From Stercoripulliclostridium_A sp045577735 (lineage in GTDB: Bacteria > Bacillota > Clostridia > Christensenellales > DTU072): a DNA stretch of 64,000 nt. The DNA lies in contig JAZNIY010000020.1 in NCBI GenBank assembly GCA_045577735.1, positions 1 through 64,000 of the forward strand, written 5' to 3'. Under the pieces are notes generated by a model. The model searched no databases. It saw only the letters and a program-made list of their open reading frames with translations, and was not told where the DNA came from. Position numbers and translations under genes: made by a program. Shown one piece after another: positions 24,810 to 32,918 of the stretch. Within the stretch, counting starts at the first letter, position 1. Every line of letters starts with the position of its first letter.

Positions 24810-27125
24810 TCATTCCTCTTTTTTTACTGCTTGATAAGTGCCGTATTCTGTAACGCTAGTGACCTCTTCGTTATTCTTTTTCCATTCGTAATCAGTTATT
24901 TCCGGCAATACTATGCCAAGATTTGTATATGTGCTACATACGACTTTTCTAACGTTGATTAAGTGTAAAATAATGATTGTATTGGGAATCCATGTTACAC
25001 TACCACCTATGTTCAAGTTTGCCAGCAGGCTACAATCACCAAAAGCATTATGTTCTATTGTTGTTATATTTCTATTAATATTGACTGTTGTTAAATTCGG
25101 ATTTGAGAAAAATGCCATTTCTCCAATCGTTCCCACAGTACCATTTATGGTTACGGAAGAAAGCTCCGTAAAACTAAATGCTAATGCTCCTATTTTATCA
25201 ATATTGAAGTTTATCGTTAAACTTGTTAATTTTGATTGAGCAAATGCTGAATGCCCTATCTCCTTCAAAGATGTAGGTAAACTTATGGTCGTTATTCCCG
25301 TATTAGAAAATGCTAAATCTCCTATCTTAAGCAAAGATGTTGGTAGTGATACACTAGTTAATTTACTAAGCATACTGCATGCATAATCACCTATCATAAC
25401 TATGCCATTATTTATTATTAATTTATTATAGTAGTTTAAATTCTCTATGTTAGAAGCGTTTGCTAATGCCGGCACTTCGGTTGCACTTATACCATAAATG
25501 GTTATTGTTCCATGCCTTTCTGTTTCCAAAGTAGATTGAATCGTTATGGTACCACTACCGACGGGAACTCCACCCAAATACCAATTCGTACCATCTGAAT
25601 AATACTTATAACCAGCATCAGTTTCAAAAAACGGTAGTCCTTCCGAGCCATCATAATCTTTAGTTGCATATTGGCCTGTTGTTGTTTTTCCAGAATAACT
25701 TGCTGAATATGTGCCTTGTGCTTTTAACGTTGATATTTCATTGTTATCTTTTTTCCAAGTTTTGGTTAAATCATAGTCTCCTACGTTTGGTAAAGCTACA
25801 TCTTTCAAACTTGTCGAGTTGTTTTCCACAACAAGCAAATTAGGCATAGCGTTAATTAATCCATCCGGCAAACTAGAAACCCCGGAGTTAATTATTAATT
25901 TTGAAAGAGCCTCTCTTCCGGCAAAGGCACTACTATCAATCGTTAATATATCTCCATCGATAATTAGCTCGTTTAACGATGTACCGCCGTAAAATGCATT
26001 TTTACCTATGCTAACCACACTTTTAGGTATAGTAATACTTTGCATTTCACAACCCCAAAAAGCGAAATCGTCTATCTTTGTTACCGTACTAGGAAGTAAT
26101 ACTTCACTCAAGCTAGCGCTATTAAACGCATCTTTTGGTATATCGGTAATACCTTCTGATAATGGGATAGTAACCAATCCTTGTTGATATTTAAAAGCAC
26201 CTTCTCCCAATTGTTTTATTTTTGTGTTTTCCGCAAAATCGAACGTAGCATAAGAATAGGTCTTTGAAACACAGAATGCATAAGCCCCCACTTTTTCTAG
26301 GGTTGATGGTAGTTTAAATGAAGTTATATTAAGACAACCATAAAATGAATTATTCCCTATTTCTTTAATTCCTTCTGGAACAATAACACTTGTATATTCG
26401 TAACCATCTTCTTCGCTCCCAATAATTGCTTTTTGCGAATTACTAGCACCACCCACAATGCCGGTTAACCTAATAATACCATATTCTTCGTGTTGTAAAG
26501 TCTTAGGAATGTTTAAAGTACCATTACCCTTAGGAGCACCATTCAAAAACCAACTGGTACCATTGGATAAAAACGTCCAACCATCTATTGCTGTAAAAGT
26601 TTGTGATTTTGTAGAATTCTTTGTAGCGCCGATGGCATTTATAGAGTAACTGCCTTTTTCCAATAATGCATCAACGTATTGCTTACCATTGTCCCATCCA
26701 AATATCAAGCCTGTTTCTTCTTCTACCCTATTATTTAACGGACAAGCAACAGACAAATTGGATGAATTATTGGTTATACTATCTAGATTAACAAAATACT
26801 CAGTAAAAAAATTATCTGGTAAGTTTGTAACATCCTCACCTAAAGTTAAGGACTTGTAAGACGAGCAATCCGTAAGATTCATCAAATCGGATTTTGTGAT
26901 TGACCTTTTCAATTCCACTTCCGTATTGGAAATGATTGAGAATGCATCAAAAGAACTAACCTTCTGAGATAACAACACGTTCGTATCGTTTGTCGTCCCT
27001 AAATTATTATCCCCACTATCCTCGCTTGGATTTTCATGGTTAACTTTATCGTTGCCAACACAAGCATATAGTAAGCAACTGATAATTAACAATAAAGCAA
27101 AACATACAAGCATTCTTTTACTCAT
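24810..27125 (-). CDS. BspA-type leucine-rich-repeat surface lipoprotein
   Basis: A protein of 771 residues. The signal peptide has a lipobox LLYAC (Cys about 22), so lipidation on the outer face of the membrane is expected. The body is BspA/LRR_5 repeats of the form IGxxAFxxCxxLxxLxIPxSV (for example IPKSVVSIGKNAFYG and LPTSLKEIGHSAFAQ). It is internally duplicated: GWTFLSNGTSWFLNGAPKG (~180) and GYKYYSDGTNWYLGGVPVG (~500) each open an LRR block, and WKKDNNEISTLKAQGTY / WKKNNEEVTSVTEYGTY end each block. LRR_5 proteins often bind host or bacterial surface ligands. TAAAGGAGA lies 6 nt before the ATG. Expression appears to be controlled by the structured leader upstream. Confidence 0.85.
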   Translation of the reverse strand: MSKRMLVCFALLLIISCLLYACVGNDKVNHENPSEDSGDNNLGTTNDTNVLLSQKVSSFDAFSIISNTEVELKRSITKSDLMNLTDCSSYKSLTLGEDVTNLPDNFFTEYFVNLDSITNNSSNLSVACPLNNRVEEETGLIFGWDNGKQYVDALLEKGSYSINAIGATKNSTKSQTFTAIDGWTFLSNGTSWFLNGAPKGNGTLNIPKTLQHEEYGIIRLTGIVGGASNSQKAIIGSEEDGYEYTSVIVPEGIKEIGNNSFYGCLNITSFKLPSTLEKVGAYAFCVSKTYSYATFDFAENTKIKQLGEGAFKYQQGLVTIPLSEGITDIPKDAFNSASLSEVLLPSTVTKIDDFAFWGCEMQSITIPKSVVSIGKNAFYGGTSLNELIIDGDILTIDSSAFAGREALSKLIINSGVSSLPDGLINAMPNLLVVENNSTSLKDVALPNVGDYDLTKTWKKDNNEISTLKAQGTYSASYSGKTTTGQYATKDYDGSEGLPFFETDAGYKYYSDGTNWYLGGVPVGSGTITIQSTLETERHGTITIYGISATEVPALANASNIENLNYYNKLIINNGIVMIGDYACSMLSKLTSVSLPTSLLKIGDLAFSNTGITTISLPTSLKEIGHSAFAQSKLTSLTINFNIDKIGALAFSFTELSSVTINGTVGTIGEMAFFSNPNLTTVNINRNITTIEHNAFGDCSLLANLNIGGSVTWIPNTIIILHLINVRKVVCSTYTNLGIVLPEITDYEWKKNNEEVTSVTEYGTYQAVKKEE

Positions 27126-27344
27126 GACAATTCTCCTTTACTACAAAAAAAATGCGCCGACCGAAGTCGACGCCAAACGCAGACTTCGATAGTCGCCAAA
27201 CCAATCAAAATAGCAAAGGGATACCCAAATACCACAATGAAACGAAATCTGCAGTTTTACAAATTTACCCATTGTGATATTACCCCAAAAAAGAATATAG
27301 TATCCCTATACTATTTTTTAGTGCTATTATTTAATTGGTTTGGC
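27126..27344 (-). promoter_or_regulatory. Structured 5' leader with a putative terminator/antiterminator switch
   Basis: The predicted transcript starts at about 27344 with CCAAACCAAT, which pairs with ATTGGTTTGG 128 nt later (27343-27334 with 27205-27196). Inside the same rod are AATAGC/GCTATT, AGGGATAC/GTATCCCT and the 12-bp AATATCACAATG/CATTGTGGTATT (one G-U pair). After the rod, CGAAGTC can pair with GACTTCG, but that GACTTCG also forms the UUCG-capped hairpin GCGTCGAC-TTCG-GTCGGCGC, followed by T8. This looks like an attenuator or riboswitch. No known class was recognised. Confidence 0.65.
27145..27173 (-). terminator. Leader terminator before the BspA-like gene
   Basis: On the minus strand GCGTCGAC, TTCG loop, GTCGGCGC (27173-27154, one T-G pair), then A and T8 (27152-27145). 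It ends 5 bp before the ribosome-binding site AAAGGAGA of the BspA-like gene, the classic place for transcription attenuation. Confidence 0.8.
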
Positions 27345-27350
27345 AAAAAT

Positions 27351-27379
27351 AGTATAACACACCAAAAACAAATTATCAA
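27351..27379 (-). promoter_or_regulatory. Promoter of the BspA-like gene leader
   Basis: On the minus strand TTGATA (27374-27379) and TATACT (27351-27356) are separated by exactly 17 nt. The start point predicted 7 nt downstream coincides with the outer arm of the leader structure. Confidence 0.75.
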
Positions 27380-27393
27380 TACCTTATAAATCA

Positions 27394-27420
27394 AAAAACT
27401 CGGCAAAATACCGAGTTTTT
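27394..27420 (-). terminator. Bidirectional terminator after hom
   Basis: AAAAACTCGG (27394-27403), a 7-nt loop, CCGAGTTTTT (27411-27420). The stem is perfect over 10 bp. It separates the coaX-hom operon from the BspA-like gene promoter. Confidence 0.85.
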
Positions 27421-27456
27421 ATATGCTATTTTTAGCCACTTTAATAACTTAAACTT

Positions 27457-28719
27457 TTATAGTACCCTAATTAGAGCATCCACACTATTAACAGATTCCA
27501 ACGACTTGATTTCTGCGATAGCCTTGTTGATTGCGCTTTCGCGAGTGTTGTGAATCATAAAGGTTACGCTTGCAACGCCTTCAGATGCGCTTTGTTGAAC
27601 GGAATTGATAGACACGCCGTATTTTCCGAATGCGGCGGTTATCTTTGCTAGAACGCCTGCTACGTCCTTTACGCTCATTCTAACGTAGTATTCACTTTCA
27701 AAATCGGTGTTGAAATCTTCATCGGTGGTGGGTGCTACGTATGAAAGCTTATGCTCGCTTTGTACTGATGCGTATACGATATCACTAACGATTGCGCTAC
27801 CGGTGGGTAGGTCGCCTGCGCCTCTACCATAAAGCATAATATCGCCTACGTTGTCGCCGTTAAGAAGTACTGCGTTAAAGGAGCCTTTTACGGAAGCGAT
27901 GGGGTTATCGTTCTTAATAAAGGTGGGGTGAACACGTGCTTCTATTTTGCCGTTTACACTCTTACCTATAGCAAGAAGTTTAAGGGTATATCCAAAAGAC
28001 TTACCTGCATCGATGTCAACTTTGGAAATCTTGGAGATACCTTCGCGATAAATCTTGTCAAGAGGTATTCTCTTGTGGAAGCATAGGGATGAAAGTATGG
28101 AGAGTTTGTACATACTATCAAAGCCATCAACGTCAGCAGAAGGATTGGCCTCGGCATAACCTAGTCTTTGGGCCTCTTTTAGAACGTCGGCATACTCCAA
28201 ACCTTCGTCACTCATCTTGGTTAGAATGTAGTTGGTGGTGCCGTTAACAATACCCATAATGGATTGAATATGGTTGCCTTGCATTCCTGCTTGAAGGGTA
28301 CGTATGATTGGTACGCCACCCACACAGCTTGCTTCAAAGTATAGACCGGCATTGCCCTCTTTTGCTGCTGACTCGAGGTCATCACGGCATTTTGCAAACA
28401 TTTCCTTGTTTGCAGTAACGATGCTCTTGCCTGCTTTAAGAGATGCGATTAGGAAGCTACGAGCAGGTTCGATACCGCCAAAGAATTCAGCTACGATTTG
28501 GATGTCGGGGTTGTTAACAACGTTGTTTATGTCGGTAGAAACAATAGCGGGATCAACGCCAAGTGCCTTTGCCTTTTCAACGTCGCGTTCTAATACGTGA
28601 AGAACTTCGATTTCAACGCCATCGGTGCGCATAATATCTTCTTTCATTTGCTTCAAAATACGATAAGTTCCGCCACCAACAGTGCCAAGTCCAAGTAATG
28701 CTACGCCAATTTTTTTCAT
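27457..28719 (-). CDS. hom: Homoserine dehydrogenase
   Basis: Reduces aspartate semialdehyde to homoserine with NAD(P)H, the branch to threonine and methionine. It has 420 residues, the usual bacterial monofunctional length. The nucleotide fold begins with GLGTVGGGTYR (about 10-20); VNGTTNYILTKM (about 158) and the catalytic region follow. A C-terminal ACT domain (about 345-420, YYVRMSVKDVAGVLAKIT) suggests allosteric feedback by threonine, as in the family. It starts 9 bp after coaX with its own AGGAG. No thrB or thrC follows. Confidence 0.95.
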   Translation of the reverse strand: MKKIGVALLGLGTVGGGTYRILKQMKEDIMRTDGVEIEVLHVLERDVEKAKALGVDPAIVSTDINNVVNNPDIQIVAEFFGGIEPARSFLIASLKAGKSIVTANKEMFAKCRDDLESAAKEGNAGLYFEASCVGGVPIIRTLQAGMQGNHIQSIMGIVNGTTNYILTKMSDEGLEYADVLKEAQRLGYAEANPSADVDGFDSMYKLSILSSLCFHKRIPLDKIYREGISKISKVDIDAGKSFGYTLKLLAIGKSVNGKIEARVHPTFIKNDNPIASVKGSFNAVLLNGDNVGDIMLYGRGAGDLPTGSAIVSDIVYASVQSEHKLSYVAPTTDEDFNTDFESEYYVRMSVKDVAGVLAKITAAFGKYGVSINSVQQSASEGVASVTFMIHNTRESAINKAIAEIKSLESVNSVDALIRVL

Positions 28720-28728
28720 ATATTTCTC

Positions 28729-29499
28729 CTATTTGTTCAACTGATAAAGTTTAAGTAATCCTTTGAGTGAAAGTGCACGATCTATAACGTCAATAACCTT
28801 AGTGCCACCACTGGTAACGAGCTCACTCATACCACCTGTTGCAATAACTTTTACGCTCTCAAATCCACTTTCTGCCTTCATTTTAGCTATAATGCCCTCT
28901 ACAAGCCCTGTAAAGCCGTAAATAACGCCCGCTTGCATATTCTCAACGGTAGATTTACCTATGATCGTTTTGGGGCGAATAAGCTCAATTCTAGGGAGCT
29001 TCGCTGCAGTATTCGTGAGGGACTCTGCGCTGGACTTAATACCGGGAGCAATGGCTCCACCGAGGAAATTGCCGTCACCATCTATAATTCCAAAAGTGGT
29101 AGCAGAACCAAAGTCAACGGTAATCGCCGGTCCACCATAGCAATAATGTGCCCCTACTGCATTTATTATGCGATCTGCACCAAGTTCAGCCGGGTTTATA
29201 TATTTAATATCCATGCCCAAGTTGATTTTATTGGAAACCATAATGGGTTTGATATGGGTATAGTATGAACACATATGCTCAATGGTATAGTTAAGAGCGG
29301 GAGCAACCGAGCTGATAATAATACCCTCTACTTGGTCAAAGGAAAAACCTTGCGAAGAAAGAAGGTCCATAAAAACCATACCATACTCGTCTGCCGTCTT
29401 TTTATGATCGGTAGCGACACGCCAAGTACGAACGATTTCGCCGTCCACTACAGCACCAATTTTAATATTAGTATTACCTATATCTAAAAGCAGAACCAT
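28729..29499 (-). CDS. coaX: Type III pantothenate kinase
   Basis: Phosphorylates pantothenate, the first step of coenzyme A synthesis. It has 256 residues. The phosphate-binding motif LLLDIGNTNIKIG (2-14), ELGADRIINAVGAH (about 103-116) and VDFGSATTFGIIDGDG (about 125-140) mark the ASKHA-fold CoaX family. AAAGGAG precedes the ATG and a strong promoter lies upstream. It is first in a two-gene unit with hom, a pairing with no obvious metabolic link. Confidence 0.95.
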   Translation of the reverse strand: MVLLLDIGNTNIKIGAVVDGEIVRTWRVATDHKKTADEYGMVFMDLLSSQGFSFDQVEGIIISSVAPALNYTIEHMCSYYTHIKPIMVSNKINLGMDIKYINPAELGADRIINAVGAHYCYGGPAITVDFGSATTFGIIDGDGNFLGGAIAPGIKSSAESLTNTAAKLPRIELIRPKTIIGKSTVENMQAGVIYGFTGLVEGIIAKMKAESGFESVKVIATGGMSELVTSGGTKVIDVIDRALSLKGLLKLYQLNK

Positions 29500-29523
29500 A
29501 CTATACTCCTTTATATTGTAAAG

Positions 29524-29552
29524 ATTTTAACATATTAAAGGGTTTTAGTCAA
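29524..29552 (-). promoter_or_regulatory. coaX-hom promoter
   Basis: On the minus strand TTGACT (29547-29552) and TAAAAT (29524-29529) are spaced by 17 nt, 25 bp upstream of coaX. Confidence 0.75.
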
Positions 29553-29616
29553 TGTTTTGAATGGTGATATAGACCAAATGCGCTATGGCTTTTACTTTAT
29601 TTGTGTAGAATTACTT

Positions 29617-29751
29617 AAAAATACGTTAGTTTAGAGCCTTGAGCTAGAGAATGCGAAAAATACGAATAAAAAAACAACCCACAAGAGGAGTTTACTTAAT
29701 CGTAAATGACTCGTAGTGGGTTGTTGTTTTTATAAAGTAGTTTGCGTATTA
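29617..29751 (+). repeat. Palindromic repeat element, type 2 (copy K), overlapping the rplQ stop
   Basis: The left arm AAAAATACGTTAGTTTAGAG (29617-29636) matches copies F and H; AATACG pairs with CGTATT at 29745-29750. The inner stem AACAACCCAC (29673-29682) and GTGGGTTGTT (29716-29725) is perfect, with T-rich ends on both sides. The core GGAGTTTACTTAATCGTAAA starts at 29687. The right arm contains the complement of the rplQ TAA stop (29749-29751), so the element ends the ribosomal cluster. The upstream extension TGTAGAATTACTT is shared with copies F and H. Confidence 0.75.
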
Positions 29752-30261
29752 TACAAGCTCAAGAATGCACATTTCAGCATCATCACCACGTCTAGCGCCT
29801 AGCTTGATGATACGAGTGTAGCCACCCTTTTGGCCAAGTTCTTCAGCGCGCTTTGCATACTTAGGTGCATATTCGCGGAACATCTTTTCGATTAGGGGGT
29901 GTTTAACGTCAGCAGTACGTTTTTTGAAATCTGCCTTCTTTTCTTTGTCAGCTTGGATTTCGTGAAGGTCTTCCAAGATAGCCATCATCTTACGACGAGC
30001 AGCAAGCTTTTTGGGACCATCGTTAACGAATTCAACGTCAAATTTCTCGTCTTTTTGGTTGATCTTTTGCTTGGTTACGGTAACGGTGTCTTCATAGGTA
30101 TTGATAGCAAGTGTTAGCATTTTTTCTGCAACCTTTCTTACTTCCTTTGCTCTGTCAACGGTGGTTTCGATTTTGCCGTTCCAAAGAAGTTCGGATGCTT
30201 GACTATATACCAATTGAGTTCTAATATCAGTTCTTCTTCCTAATTTTCTATTAATTGCCAT
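29749..30261 (-). CDS. rplQ: 50S ribosomal protein L17
   Basis: Large-subunit protein at the exit-tunnel rim. It has 170 residues, against about 115-130 in many bacteria. The conserved start LGRRTDIRTQLVYSQASELL and the end GGYTRIIKLGARRGDDAEMC are intact. The extra ~45 residues are a Lys/Asp/Glu-rich insertion in the middle (about 60-115). Such mid-insertions occur in other Clostridia, so this is a variant, not damage. It is the last gene of the cluster, 11 bp after rpoA, and its stop lies in the repeat element. Confidence 0.95.
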   Translation of the reverse strand: MAINRKLGRRTDIRTQLVYSQASELLWNGKIETTVDRAKEVRKVAEKMLTLAINTYEDTVTVTKQKINQKDEKFDVEFVNDGPKKLAARRKMMAILEDLHEIQADKEKKADFKKRTADVKHPLIEKMFREYAPKYAKRAEELGQKGGYTRIIKLGARRGDDAEMCILELV

Positions 30262-30272
30262 AGTTATCTCCT

Positions 30273-31226
30273 TTAATCTTCCTTGCTTGCAAGTGCTAGG
30301 CCGATGCCTTCAAGTTTACGGATAACTTCGTCAAGAGATTTTCTTCCGAGGTTACGAACTTTAAGCATATCTTCTTCGGTCTTCTTAATCAAATCTTCAA
30401 CGGTATAGATACCAGCACGCTTCAAGCAGTTAAGAGGTCTTACGCTTAAATCGAGCTCTTCGATGCTCATATAGAGAGCCTTGGTTTGGCTATCGTCGTC
30501 ACGGCTTACGAGAACGTCCTTGTTTGCCATGCCTTCCATGAGGTCGATGAAGAGTTTAAGATGGTCGCCCATTACTTTTGATGCAAGGGATACTACCTCG
30601 CTGGGGGTAGCAGCTGCATTAGTCTTAACGTTTAATCTTAATTTGTCGTAGTCGATGGATTGCTCTACGCGGGTATTCTCTACGGAGTAGCTAGCTGCTA
30701 CAACGGGAGAGTAAAGTGAATCGATCGGTATATAGCCGATGGGAGCCTTGGGGTTCTTGTTGTTCTTTGCTGCAACGTAGCCCCTACCGCAACCAACGGT
30801 AAGTTCCATATTAAGGCTTGCACCTTCTTCAATGGAGCAAATATAAGCTTCGGGATTCATAACAGCGATTCCGGTGGGGAAATCGATGTCACCTGCGCTA
30901 ACAACGCCGGGGGTATTGCGAACTAGTGTTACGACGGAATCTTCAAAGTTTTCGGGGTCGAGAACCTTGATTGCAAGTTCCTTAAGGTTAAGGATAATCT
31001 CTGCAACGTCTTCACGAACACCGGGGATGGTGCTGAACTCGTGTGCAACGCCTTCGATTTTTATGCCTTTAATTGCAGCGCCGGGAAGAGCCATGCAGAG
31101 AACTCTGCGCAAGCAGTTACCAACGGTGGTACCAAAACCTCTTTCAAGAGGTTCAACAACGAAAGTTGCTTCGGAACCGTTAGCATTTTCTTCAACGACG
31201 ATACTGGGCTTGAAAATTTCCAACAT
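30273..31226 (-). CDS. rpoA: RNA polymerase subunit alpha
   Basis: It nucleates RNA polymerase assembly and, through its C-terminal domain, contacts UP elements and activators. It has 317 residues. The N-terminal dimerisation domain contains ERGFGTTVGNCLRRVLCMAL (about 28-47) and PLERGFG. The C-terminal domain contains RPLNCLKRAGIYTVEDLI and KVRNLGRKSLDEV, a complete helix-hairpin-helix. It lies between rpsD and rplQ in the alpha part of the cluster. Confidence 0.98.
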   Translation of the reverse strand: MLEIFKPSIVVEENANGSEATFVVEPLERGFGTTVGNCLRRVLCMALPGAAIKGIKIEGVAHEFSTIPGVREDVAEIILNLKELAIKVLDPENFEDSVVTLVRNTPGVVSAGDIDFPTGIAVMNPEAYICSIEEGASLNMELTVGCGRGYVAAKNNKNPKAPIGYIPIDSLYSPVVAASYSVENTRVEQSIDYDKLRLNVKTNAAATPSEVVSLASKVMGDHLKLFIDLMEGMANKDVLVSRDDDSQTKALYMSIEELDLSVRPLNCLKRAGIYTVEDLIKKTEEDMLKVRNLGRKSLDEVIRKLEGIGLALASKED

Positions 31227-31247
31227 AATCTGTTCCTCCTATCCGGA

Positions 31248-31871
31248 TTATTTAGAGTACAACTCGACGATAAGGTGTTCTGCGATAGATAAATCAACGT
31301 CTTCACGGGTGGGGATAGCTTCTACTTTACCGCTTAGAGATTCGGTATCGAAGGAAACCCACTTGGGAAGGTTAGCAATCTTAGCACCCTTGAGTTCTTG
31401 GAAGAAGGGCTTTTCTTTCTTGCTTTCCTTAACTGCGATTACGTCACCTTCTTTAACTAGGTAAGAAGGGATGTCTACTACCTTGCCGTTAACGGTGATG
31501 TGACCGTGTGCAACAAGTTGTCTGGATTGTGCTCTAGAGGAGCCAATGCACATACGATAAACAACGTTATCAAGTCTTCTTTCAATAAGAATGAGCATGT
31601 TTTCGCCGGTTACGCCACGCATGTTGGCTGCCATTTCATAATACATATGGAATTGCTTTTCGAGCAAACCATAGCTTCTCTTTGCTTTTTGTTTTTCACG
31701 CAATTGTAGGCTGTAGCCAGATTGCTTTTTGCGTGCTGCACCGTGTTGACCAGGTGCTACGGGGCGCTTGTCAAGTGCGCAGTTTGCGCTCAAGCAACGA
31801 TCGCCCTTAAGGAATAATTTGCAACCTTCACGTCTGCAAAGTTTGCATACGGGTCCTGTATATCTTGCCAT
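31248..31871 (-). CDS. rpsD: 30S ribosomal protein S4
   Basis: Primary 16S rRNA binder that starts 30S assembly. It has 207 residues. The N-terminal CKLCRREGCKL...CLSANCALDKR segment keeps four cysteines that can hold zinc. The S4 domain contains RLDNVVYRMCIGSSRAQSRQ (about 97-116). In Bacillus rpsD is elsewhere, but here it lies in the alpha operon between rpsK and rpoA. This fits possible autoregulation by S4 at the leader before rpsM. Confidence 0.97.
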   Translation of the reverse strand: MARYTGPVCKLCRREGCKLFLKGDRCLSANCALDKRPVAPGQHGAARKKQSGYSLQLREKQKAKRSYGLLEKQFHMYYEMAANMRGVTGENMLILIERRLDNVVYRMCIGSSRAQSRQLVAHGHITVNGKVVDIPSYLVKEGDVIAVKESKKEKPFFQELKGAKIANLPKWVSFDTESLSGKVEAIPTREDVDLSIAEHLIVELYSK

Positions 31872-31893
31872 ATTAATATCCTCCTAAACCAAA

Positions 31894-32286
31894 TTACAGT
31901 CTTCTACGCTTGGGGGGTCTGCAGCCATTGTGAGGGATGGGAGATACGTCTTGTATCTTGGTAACCTCGATGTCTGCAACTGCCATAGCGCGGATAGCAG
32001 ATTCTCTGCCTTGTCCGGGTCCTTTAACGTAAACTTCTACCTTGCGAATGCCGTGTTCCTTTGCGGATTTAGCAGCATCTTCTGCAACTAGTTGTGCAGC
32101 ATAAGGAGTGGATTTACGGCTACCCTTTAGACCGAGCTTGCCTGCGGATGACCATGCAATAGTATTACCGTTCATATCGGTAAAGGTAACGATAGTGTTA
32201 TTGAAAGAAGCGTGGATATGTACTTGGCCTTTTTCAATATGTTTTAAGTCCTTTCTTCTTTTAATTTGACTTCTTCTAACTGCCAT
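31894..32286 (-). CDS. rpsK: 30S ribosomal protein S11
   Basis: Platform protein of the small subunit near the mRNA exit. It has 130 residues, standard length. Conserved HIHASFNNTIVTFTDMNGN (about 23-41) and the C-terminal DVSPIPHNGCRPPKRRRL are intact. It is 15 bp after rpsM and 22 bp before rpsD. Confidence 0.97.
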   Translation of the reverse strand: MAVRRSQIKRRKDLKHIEKGQVHIHASFNNTIVTFTDMNGNTIAWSSAGKLGLKGSRKSTPYAAQLVAEDAAKSAKEHGIRKVEVYVKGPGQGRESAIRAMAVADIEVTKIQDVSPIPHNGCRPPKRRRL

Positions 32287-32301
32287 TGTTCAAGCCTCCT
32301 A

Positions 32302-32673
32302 CTATTTCTTCTTTACGCGACCAACAGTGCGCTTCTTACCTTTACGGGTACGAGCATTTTGTTTGGTTCTTTGTCCACGGACAGGGAGTCCCTTTCTGTG
32401 TCTTACGCCACGGTAGCAACCGATTTCCATAAGACGCTTGATATCTAGCATAGTGTCTCTTCTCAAATCACCTTCTACAACAAGGTTATTTTCGATATAG
32501 TCACGGATCTTAATAATTTGATCTTCTGTAAGGTCTTTAACACGGGTGTCGGGGTTGATGCCGGTGTCAGCAAGCAACTTTTTAGAAGTGGTAAGTCCGA
32601 TACCGTAAATGTAGGTAAGACCTATTTCAACTCTTTTTTCACGGGGTAAATCTACACCTGATATACGAGCCAT
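32302..32673 (-). CDS. rpsM: 30S ribosomal protein S13
   Basis: Head protein of the small subunit that contacts the P-site tRNA and bridges to 50S. It has 123 residues, with MARISGVDLPREKRVEIGLT at the start, YRGVRHRKGLPVRGQRT in the middle and a basic Arg/Lys tail. It is the first gene after the structured leader at 32674-32825, so it may be the start of a separately regulated alpha transcript. Confidence 0.97.
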   Translation of the reverse strand: MARISGVDLPREKRVEIGLTYIYGIGLTTSKKLLADTGINPDTRVKDLTEDQIIKIRDYIENNLVVEGDLRRDTMLDIKRLMEIGCYRGVRHRKGLPVRGQRTKQNARTRKGKKRTVGRVKKK

Positions 32674-32825
32674 TTAGTAACCTCCAATTTTTTGTACTAG
32701 TTTTTTTGTGAGTATCTATATCCAATCGCCCGAGTAAATCGTAATTAGAATGCGTTTACGATTCAGCCGCCTCAAGCGACAATTGTTTTCAATACATAGC
32801 GATACGCAGGCACACGCCCGCGAAC
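32674..32825 (-). promoter_or_regulatory. Structured leader of rpsM (candidate S4-responsive alpha-operon leader)
   Basis: The 152-nt leader can fold on the minus strand. CAAT..CGCTTGAG (32785-32771) pairs with CTCGGGCGATTG (32734-32723). Inside is the perfect 7-bp ATCGTAA/TTACGAT hairpin (32762-32738), and GCGGGC/GCCTGC forms a hairpin nearer the 5' end. A leader bound by S4 is known before rpsM in Escherichia coli. Whether this one binds S4 is inferred from rpsD lying in the operon. GGAGG lies 7 nt before the ATG. Confidence 0.5.
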
Positions 32826-32831
32826 CAATTA

Positions 32832-32861
32832 ATTTTAACATAAGACAACCTTTACGTGCAA
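32832..32861 (-). promoter_or_regulatory. Putative internal promoter before rpsM
   Basis: On the minus strand TTGCAC (32856-32861) and TAAAAT (32832-32837) are 18 nt apart. The -35 is inside the hairpin at 32844-32884. Confidence 0.5.
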
Positions 32862-32884
32862 ATGTTTTGCACATAAAAGTTGCC
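32844..32884 (-). other. Long hairpin after rpmJ
   Basis: On the minus strand GGCAAC.TTTA.GTGCAAA, loop ACA, TTTGCAC.TAAA.GTTGTC forms about 17 bp with two symmetrical mismatches and one G-U pair. It lies 34 bp after the rpmJ stop. It is not followed by a T run, so it is more likely an mRNA 3' stabiliser or processing site than a simple terminator. Confidence 0.55.
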
Positions 32885-32918
32885 TAATTTTCGTGAATTT
32901 TATCAACTTCAAAGGATT

